The notes below the pieces were generated by a model. That model saw nothing but the letters and a program-made list of their open reading frames with translations. It had not been told where the DNA came from and did no database searches. Positions 6,156 to 9,895 of a stretch of DNA of 9,895 nt are shown here, one piece after another. Position 1 is the first letter of the stretch, and each line of letters opens with the position of its first letter. This DNA is from Actinomycetes bacterium (lineage in GTDB: Bacteria; Actinomycetota; Actinomycetes; Propionibacteriales; Nocardioidaceae). Location of the stretch: the NCBI GenBank assembly GCA_023252095.1, contig JAHEXN010000048.1, forward strand, positions 1 through 9,895, read 5' to 3'. Position numbers and translations under genes: made by a program.

Positions 6156-6281
6156 GCGTCGGCCGGAGGCGGTGCGGGGCACGTCGCGCAGGAGCATGCC
6201 CTCGGCCCCGAACCAACGCAGCGCGTGCACGCTCAGGCCCGTGGCGCTGGCCGCCTGGCCGATCGTCAGCAGATCGGGCAT
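6156..6281 (-). pseudogene. Truncated MerR-family regulator (DNA-binding segment only)
   Basis: The ATG at 6281 has a good ribosome binding site (GAGGAG just upstream, minus sense). It opens with MPDLLTIGQAASATGLSVHA and continues LRWFGAEGMLLRDVPRTASGRR. This is a clear MerR helix-turn-helix and first wing (LTIGQ.A..TGLS...LR.....GLL..R..SGRR). An intact regulator would continue with a Tyr-containing wing, a second helix pair, a long coiled coil and an effector domain. Instead, after about residue 42 the similarity stops. The frame runs on only as an Arg-rich shadow reading, while the neighbouring membrane-protein frame takes over. Its divergent partner is the SDR at 6329, whose promoter still holds a MerR-like dyad. 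I infer a broken regulator that once controlled that gene. Confidence 0.7.
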
Positions 6282-6290
6282 CGTCTCCTC

Positions 6291-6321
6291 TTGACCTTGA
6301 GTCGACTCTAGATCCTAGCGT
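6291..6321 (+). promoter_or_regulatory. MerR-type promoter/operator of the SDR gene, leaderless
   Basis: TTGACC (6291-6296) and TAGCGT (6316-6321, TANNNT) are separated by 19 bases, too long for an ordinary promoter but typical of MerR-activated ones. Between them lies a 22-base dyad (6293-6314) that matches its own reverse complement at 18 positions around the perfect core GAGTCGACTC (6299-6308). The SDR ATG at 6329 is 7 bases after the -10 box, with no ribosome binding site, so the transcript is probably leaderless. Confidence 0.65.
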
Positions 6322-6328
6322 CGAAGCC

Positions 6329-7276
6329 ATGACGACGACGCAGCTCGAGACCGGGTTCGACCGCGAGACCACCGCCGCCGAGGTGGTGGAAGGGGTGGAC
6401 CTCTCCGGCCGATTCGCGATCGTAACGGGCGGGTACTCCGGGATCGGCCTGGAGATGACCCGTGCCCTCGCGTCGGCGGGGGCCGACGTCCTCGTCCCGG
6501 CCCGCCGGCCCGACGTGGCGAGGTCGGCGCTCGGGCCGCTCGCGGAGGTCACCTCCCTGGACCTGACGGACCCGCGGTCGATCCGGCGCTTCGCCTCGCA
6601 CCTCGTCGATCGAGGGCGGCCGGTCGACGTGCTCATCCATGGAGCGGGAGTCATGCGGCGCACGCGCGATCTCGTCGGCCCGGGCTGGGAGACGCACCTC
6701 GCGGTGCATCACCTGGGGCCGCATCTGCTGACCAGCCTCGTTCTCCCGGTCGTCGCCGATGTCGGGCGCGTGGTGATGCTGAGCTCGGCGGGGCACTTCC
6801 TGTCTGACATCCGCTGGGACGACCTGCACTTCGGGCGAGCGGTTGAGTACGACCCCTGGGTTGCCTATGGGCAGTCGAAGACGGCCTGCGCGCTTGCCGC
6901 GATCTACCTCGACGACGCGCTGGCGGAGCGAGGTGGCCACGCCTTCGCGGTCCACCCCGGCAGCATCCTGACGCCGCTGCAGCGGGAGATCCCGGTCGAG
7001 GAGCAGCGTCGCCTGGGGTGGATCGACGCCGGGGGCCGCCCGCCGGCGGGGTTCAAGAACACCGAGCAAGGTGCGGCCACCGCTGTGTGGGCAGCCACGT
7101 CGCCGCTCCTGGACGCCCACGGCGGCGCCTACCTCCAGGACTGCAATCTGGCGGCCGCCGCGACCTCGGACGACATGCTCATCGGCGGAGTGAAGCCATG
7201 GGCTCAGGACCGGGCGTCGGCCGAGCGTCTGCGCGTGCTCTCGGAGAAGCTCATGGGTGCGTTGGTCGAGAACTGA
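6329..7276 (+). CDS. Short-chain dehydrogenase/reductase (SDR)
   Basis: This 315-residue NAD(P)-dependent oxidoreductase has a cofactor loop VTGGYSGIGLE at 32-42 (TGxxxGIG) and a strand-3 acidic motif SLDLTD (76-81). IHGAGVM (103-109) sits where the usual NNAG is found. The catalytic serine is in MLSSAGHF (Ser152/153), and YGQSK supplies Tyr180 and Lys184. The C-terminal half (FAVHPGSILTPLQREI; WIDAGGRPPAGFKNTEQGAA) resembles longer SDRs of the retinol-dehydrogenase/WW-oxidoreductase-like type, so it probably reduces or oxidises a lipophilic carbonyl or alcohol. The substrate is unknown. The frame is open back to 5084, but the ATG at 6329 follows a promoter immediately and starts family-like sequence (TGFDRETTAAEVV). 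It diverges from the truncated MerR gene. Confidence 0.88.
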   Translation: MTTTQLETGFDRETTAAEVVEGVDLSGRFAIVTGGYSGIGLEMTRALASAGADVLVPARRPDVARSALGPLAEVTSLDLTDPRSIRRFASHLVDRGRPVDVLIHGAGVMRRTRDLVGPGWETHLAVHHLGPHLLTSLVLPVVADVGRVVMLSSAGHFLSDIRWDDLHFGRAVEYDPWVAYGQSKTACALAAIYLDDALAERGGHAFAVHPGSILTPLQREIPVEEQRRLGWIDAGGRPPAGFKNTEQGAATAVWAATSPLLDAHGGAYLQDCNLAAAATSDDMLIGGVKPWAQDRASAERLRVLSEKLMGALVEN

Positions 7277-7417
7277 CGCCAGCGTCAGGTGAGGCCGTCT
7301 GGCGACCTCCGTCACGAGTGTGTGGTGGCCGGCACCGCGTCAACGCAGCTGAAGCGGGGTGCGAGCGAAGTGAAATCGGAGGGCGCGTGGCCCGCCTCGA
7401 TCGTCATGCGTTCGACG

Positions 7418-7783
7418 CTACGTCCTGGAGTCCACTCCAACGCAACCCTCCAGGAGCCCCGTGATCGCGGCCTCGTGCCGGCGAAGCGTCGTGAGCTCGT
7501 CCTGGACGGCCGCGAGGGTGCGCCGCATGTGGGCGGCGACCTCGGGGCACAGGTCGATCTCGGGAGCCGGCCCGGTCGCACACGGCAGGATCGAGCGGAT
7601 GGCGTCGGTGCCGAATCCCGCCCCGAGCAGGCCCGTGATCTGCCGGACGGCCAGCTCCGCCCCGTCGTCGTAGCGGCGGTATCCATTGCCGTCACGACTG
7701 GCCTGGAGGAGTCCCTGGTCCTCGTAGTAGCGGAGGGAACGGGTCGATACCCCGCACCGTTCCGCGAGCTCGCCGATCAGCAT
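7418..7783 (-). CDS. MerR-family transcriptional regulator
   Basis: This 121-residue regulator is complete for the short MerR type. The helix-turn-helix and wing occupy about 1-42: MLIGELAERCGVSTRSLRYY, then EDQGLLQASRDGNGYRRYDD. A second helical pair follows (AVRQITGLLGAGFGTDAIRS). A C-terminal dimerisation coiled coil (EVAAHMRRTLAAVQDELTTL to LLEG) is preceded by two cysteines in ILPCATGPAPEIDLCPE. The inducer is unknown; the two Cys recur in this subgroup as I remember it and need not mean metal sensing. The ATG at 7783 has GAGGA 7 bases upstream. It diverges from the alpha/beta hydrolase at 7849 across 65 bases that contain a textbook MerR operator, so it very likely controls that gene and itself. 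It converges on the SDR gene. Confidence 0.9.
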   Translation of the reverse strand: MLIGELAERCGVSTRSLRYYEDQGLLQASRDGNGYRRYDDGAELAVRQITGLLGAGFGTDAIRSILPCATGPAPEIDLCPEVAAHMRRTLAAVQDELTTLRRHEAAITGLLEGCVGVDSRT

Positions 7784-7810
7784 GCGGAGGTCCTCTCGCC
7801 GGCGTTGGGC

Positions 7811-7842
7811 TTGACCTTCACACCGGTGTCAAGGCCTACCGT
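7811..7842 (+). promoter_or_regulatory. MerR-type promoter/operator of the hydrolase gene, leaderless
   Basis: TTGACC (7811-7816) and TACCGT (7837-7842) are 20 bases apart. The spacer region holds the dyad CCTTCACACCGGTGTCAAGG (7815-7834), self-complementary at 18 of 20 positions. The ATG at 7849 comes 6 bases after the -10 box with no ribosome binding site. A perfect TTGACA lies on the minus strand (7832 to 7827) and could serve as a -35 for the regulator, though I see no matching -10. Confidence 0.75.
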
Positions 7843-7848
7843 GCCGGC

Positions 7849-8607
7849 ATGATTCCCACCCGTGAACGCCGGCCGCTTGCCCTCGCCCACGGAGCCGGTG
7901 GAGGCATCGACCTGAACTTCGCGACCGTCATCGATCGTCTCGGACCCGTCCGGGACGTGGGCGGGGTCGACTACCCCGGTTCCGGAACCGTGCCGCGATC
8001 CTCGACGGCGCTGGAGCTGGACGACCTGGCTGACCGGCTGGTCGCCCACATGGTCGATGCTGGCCACGAACGGTTCCCCGTCCTGGGCATGTCGCTCGGC
8101 TCGGCCGTCGCCATGACGGCGGCGGCGCGCCACCCCGACAGCGTCACCGGACTGGTGCTCACGGTGGGTTTCGCGCGGGCCGACGCGCAGGTCACGGGCT
8201 TCGTGCGGGTCTGGCGCCGGCTGGCCGAGCTCGGGGAGTGGGACGCGCTCGCGGAGCTGCTGGTCAACGCGTCGTCGCCGGCGGTTCTCGAGACGATGGA
8301 CGAGGCAGCCCGAGGCGAGGCGGTGGCCCTGGCTCGCGCGGCCCTGCCACCGGGCGGGCCCGACCAGGCCGAGCTGGCCGCACGGGTCGACGTCGCGGAC
8401 ATGCTGGCGACGATCCAGGTGCCGACGCTGGTCGTCGTCGCAGGGCAGGACCGCATCGTGCTGCCGCAGTCGACGCGCGACCTGGCGGCAGGGATCGCAG
8501 GGTCTGAGGTGGTGGAGTACCCCGGGGCCGGTCACGTGTTCACTCCGGCCGAGGCGGCACGCTGGGCCGACGACGTGGCCGACTTTCTGCTCCGCCGCGG
8601 ACTGTGA
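7849..8607 (+). CDS. Alpha/beta-fold hydrolase
   Basis: This 252-residue cytoplasmic hydrolase opens with RPLALAHGAGGG, where His14-Gly15 form the oxyanion-hole region. The nucleophile elbow is LGMSLGSA with Ser82 (G-x-S-x-G). The acid is probably Asp201 in VVVAGQDRIV and the base His229 in PGAGHVFTP, so the catalytic triad is complete in the right order and spacing. A helical cap lies near 125-180. Such enzymes hydrolyse esters or related bonds; substrate and pathway are unknown. The ATG at 7849 directly follows a MerR-type promoter, so the gene is probably induced through the divergent regulator when its ligand is present. A stable hairpin lies just past the stop, and the next gene is a transporter on the same strand. 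Confidence 0.9.
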   Translation: MIPTRERRPLALAHGAGGGIDLNFATVIDRLGPVRDVGGVDYPGSGTVPRSSTALELDDLADRLVAHMVDAGHERFPVLGMSLGSAVAMTAAARHPDSVTGLVLTVGFARADAQVTGFVRVWRRLAELGEWDALAELLVNASSPAVLETMDEAARGEAVALARAALPPGGPDQAELAARVDVADMLATIQVPTLVVVAGQDRIVLPQSTRDLAAGIAGSEVVEYPGAGHVFTPAEAARWADDVADFLLRRGL

Positions 8608-8618
8608 CGCGCGTGAAC

Positions 8619-8649
8619 CCGACCGGCCGTGGACGAACGGTCAGGTCGG
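8619..8649 (+). terminator. Hairpin after the hydrolase gene, possible U-less terminator
   Basis: CCGACC (8619-8624) pairs with GGTCGG (8644-8649), and inside it CCGT (8627-8630) pairs with ACGG (8637-8640) around a six-base loop. It begins 11 bases after the hydrolase stop. No T-run follows. It lies about 50 bases before the transporter ATG, so it could instead be a leader structure for that gene. Confidence 0.35.
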
Positions 8650-8698
8650 CTGGACGCAGGATCAGGCGGTGCCCTGCGGCGGTGGGCAGGCTCGAGTC

Positions 8699-9895
8699 AT
8701 GACGATCCAGACCGACGTGGCCCCAGCCGTCCGCACCCACACGGCGTGGTGGGCGGTGGCGGCGATGATGGCGACGAGCTTCGCGCTCGTGACCGCCGAG
8801 TTCCTCCCGCCGAGCCTGCTGCCGGCGATGGCCGCGTCGCTCGGGATCACCGAGGGACAGGCCGGTCAGGCGGTCACGGTGACCGCATTTGTCGGGCTGC
8901 TGACGGCGCCGACGATTGCGGTGATCTTCCCGCAGCTGGACCGCCGTTCCCTCCTGATGGGGCTGACCATCGCCGCGGCCGGTTCGAACGTCGCGGTCGC
9001 GCTCGCGCCGAACCTGCTGACGCTGCTCGTGGCGCGGTTGCTGCTGGGTGCGGCGATCGGCGGCTTCTGGGCGATGTCGCTGGCCGTGGCGGCGCGTCTG
9101 AGTGCACCGCACCACTTCGGTCGCGCGGTCATGATGGTCAACACCGGCACGACGGTCGCGACCGTCGCCGGGGTGCCGCTCGGCCTGTACCTGGGCACGG
9201 TCTTTGACTGGCGGACGGTGTTCTGGGGCACGGCCGTGCTGACGCTCGGCGTGGCCGTCGCGATCCGCGTCGTGCTCCCGCCGGTCGCGCCCGCCGCCGC
9301 GACCGGCTTCCGGAGCCTCCGCGACGCACTGGTCGTCCCGGGTGTGGCCTGGGGCCTGGCCGGCCACGTCCTCGTGGTGCTGGGTCACTTCGCGGCGTTC
9401 ACCTACATCCGCGCGGCCCTCGAGCAGACGCCGTCGCTCAGCCCGCGCGGTGTGGCGGTCCTCCTCGTGGTGTTCGGCGTCGGCGGCTTCGTCGGCAACC
9501 TCGCGATCGGGGTGCTGGTGGATCGTCACCTGCCGATGCTGCGGCTCCTCGTGCCGCTCCTGATGGCTGCGGGCATCGGTGGGCTGGCGGTCTTCCCCGG
9601 ATCGGTCGCCGTCGTCGCGGTCGCGGTGGCCGCTTGGGGCTTCTCCTTCGGGGCCTGGCTCACCGTCGTGACGACGTGGATGGCGCGGGTCGCCAGCGAG
9701 CTGATGGAGGCCGGTGGCGGCCTGGTCGTGGCCGGTTTCCAGCTCGCGATCACGCTGGGAGCCGGGTTCGGCGGGCTCGTCGTCGACGGTCTCGGGATCC
9801 GGCCGGCGCTCGTCGTCGGTGCGCTGATCGCCTTCGTCGGCGCGGCGATCTTCAGCACGGCGCGACTGGGGTCGAGCGACCCTCAGACCGCCTGG
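8699..9895 (+). CDS. MFS efflux transporter, NepI-like DHA1 family, 3' end beyond window
   Basis: The frame from the ATG at 8699 stays open for 399 codons to the last base, so only the extreme C-terminus is missing (relatives run about 400 residues). The hydrophobicity pattern gives 12 spans. Near the start TAEFLPPSLLPAMAASLGI (32-50) and QAGQAVTVTAFVGLL are followed by DRRSLLMG (motif A position). Then come ARLLLGAAIGGFWAMS (112-127) and later HFAAFTYIR and FGVGGFVGN. These closely follow the E. coli purine-ribonucleoside exporter NepI and its relatives (SEFLP, GGFWAMS, FFTYIR). It probably exports a small polar metabolite or drug by proton antiport; the substrate is not certain. A GGGCAGG at 8684-8690 lies 8 bases before the ATG. 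It may be co-induced with the hydrolase, although a hairpin separates them. Confidence 0.88.
   Translation, partial: MTIQTDVAPAVRTHTAWWAVAAMMATSFALVTAEFLPPSLLPAMAASLGITEGQAGQAVTVTAFVGLLTAPTIAVIFPQLDRRSLLMGLTIAAAGSNVAVALAPNLLTLLVARLLLGAAIGGFWAMSLAVAARLSAPHHFGRAVMMVNTGTTVATVAGVPLGLYLGTVFDWRTVFWGTAVLTLGVAVAIRVVLPPVAPAAATGFRSLRDALVVPGVAWGLAGHVLVVLGHFAAFTYIRAALEQTPSLSPRGVAVLLVVFGVGGFVGNLAIGVLVDRHLPMLRLLVPLLMAAGIGGLAVFPGSVAVVAVAVAAWGFSFGAWLTVVTTWMARVASELMEAGGGLVVAGFQLAITLGAGFGGLVVDGLGIRPALVVGALIAFVGAAIFSTARLGSSDPQTAW

Noticed and set aside
5084..6328. Long upstream extension of the SDR reading frame (a 730-codon ORF in total)
   Set aside because: It lies opposite the membrane-protein gene, is His/Arg/Pro-rich with no fold-like pattern, and recognisable SDR sequence begins only at the ATG at 6329, right after a promoter.
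7273..7288. Short CTGACG/CGTCAG hairpin over the SDR stop codon as a terminator
   Set aside because: Only six base pairs, overlaps the stop codon, and has no T-run; too weak to list as a feature.
8540..9529. 329-codon minus-strand ORF opposite the NepI-like transporter
   Set aside because: Extremely Arg/His/Asp-rich with no domain pattern; the plus strand encodes a well-formed 12-span transporter over the same bases.
1..9895. CRISPR array, mobile element, tRNA or rRNA
   Set aside because: No regularly spaced repeats, transposase motifs, terminal inverted repeats with target duplications, or recognisable RNA gene sequence were seen on either strand.

Overview
The window is GC-rich, about 70% by eye, with strong G/C preference at third codon positions, GTG and TTG starts, and several genes whose -10 box lies only 6-7 bases before the start codon. 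This leaderless layout suggests a high-GC actinobacterium (Actinomycetota); I cannot name the genus. I see no rRNA, tRNA, insertion sequence, integrase or CRISPR array, and no gene-free stretch longer than about 210 bases.

Layout. Bases 1-187 hold the 5' end of a minus-strand gene of unknown function. A plus-strand run follows: a DUF3995-type membrane protein (350-844), a 40-residue single-span membrane peptide overlapping it by ATGA (841-963), a transglutaminase-fold cysteine protein (980-1579), and a small protein with a Cys-X5-Arg tyrosine-phosphatase loop (1593-2033). Next is a compact YefM/YoeB toxin-antitoxin operon (2213-2721) with a clear promoter, an operator-like repeat, a strong ribosome binding site and a 4-base gene overlap. 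The next block is on the minus strand: a Cmx/CmrA-type drug efflux transporter (3897 to 2740), an extended SDR of the NAD-dependent epimerase type (5085 to 4105), a four-span membrane protein of unknown function (6142 to 5243), and a broken MerR regulator (6281 to 6156). Facing the broken regulator is a short-chain dehydrogenase (6329-7276). A second, intact MerR regulator (7783 to 7418) faces an alpha/beta hydrolase (7849-8607). A NepI-like MFS transporter (8699 onward) runs off the right edge.

How it fits together. The clearest shared theme is a pair of divergent MerR/enzyme modules. In both, the enzyme promoter has TTGACC, a 19- or 20-base spacer holding a dyad, a TANNNT -10 box, and the ATG 6-7 bases later. 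This is the overlong-spacer architecture that MerR-family activators act on, joined to a leaderless start. At the SDR the operator is preserved, but the facing regulator is cut after its DNA-recognition segment and runs out of frame into the membrane-protein gene. The rest looks like ordinary accessory content (efflux, redox enzymes, a toxin-antitoxin pair). I found no convincing evidence of a wholly new multi-gene system; the truncated regulator with a surviving operator is the most distinctive observation.
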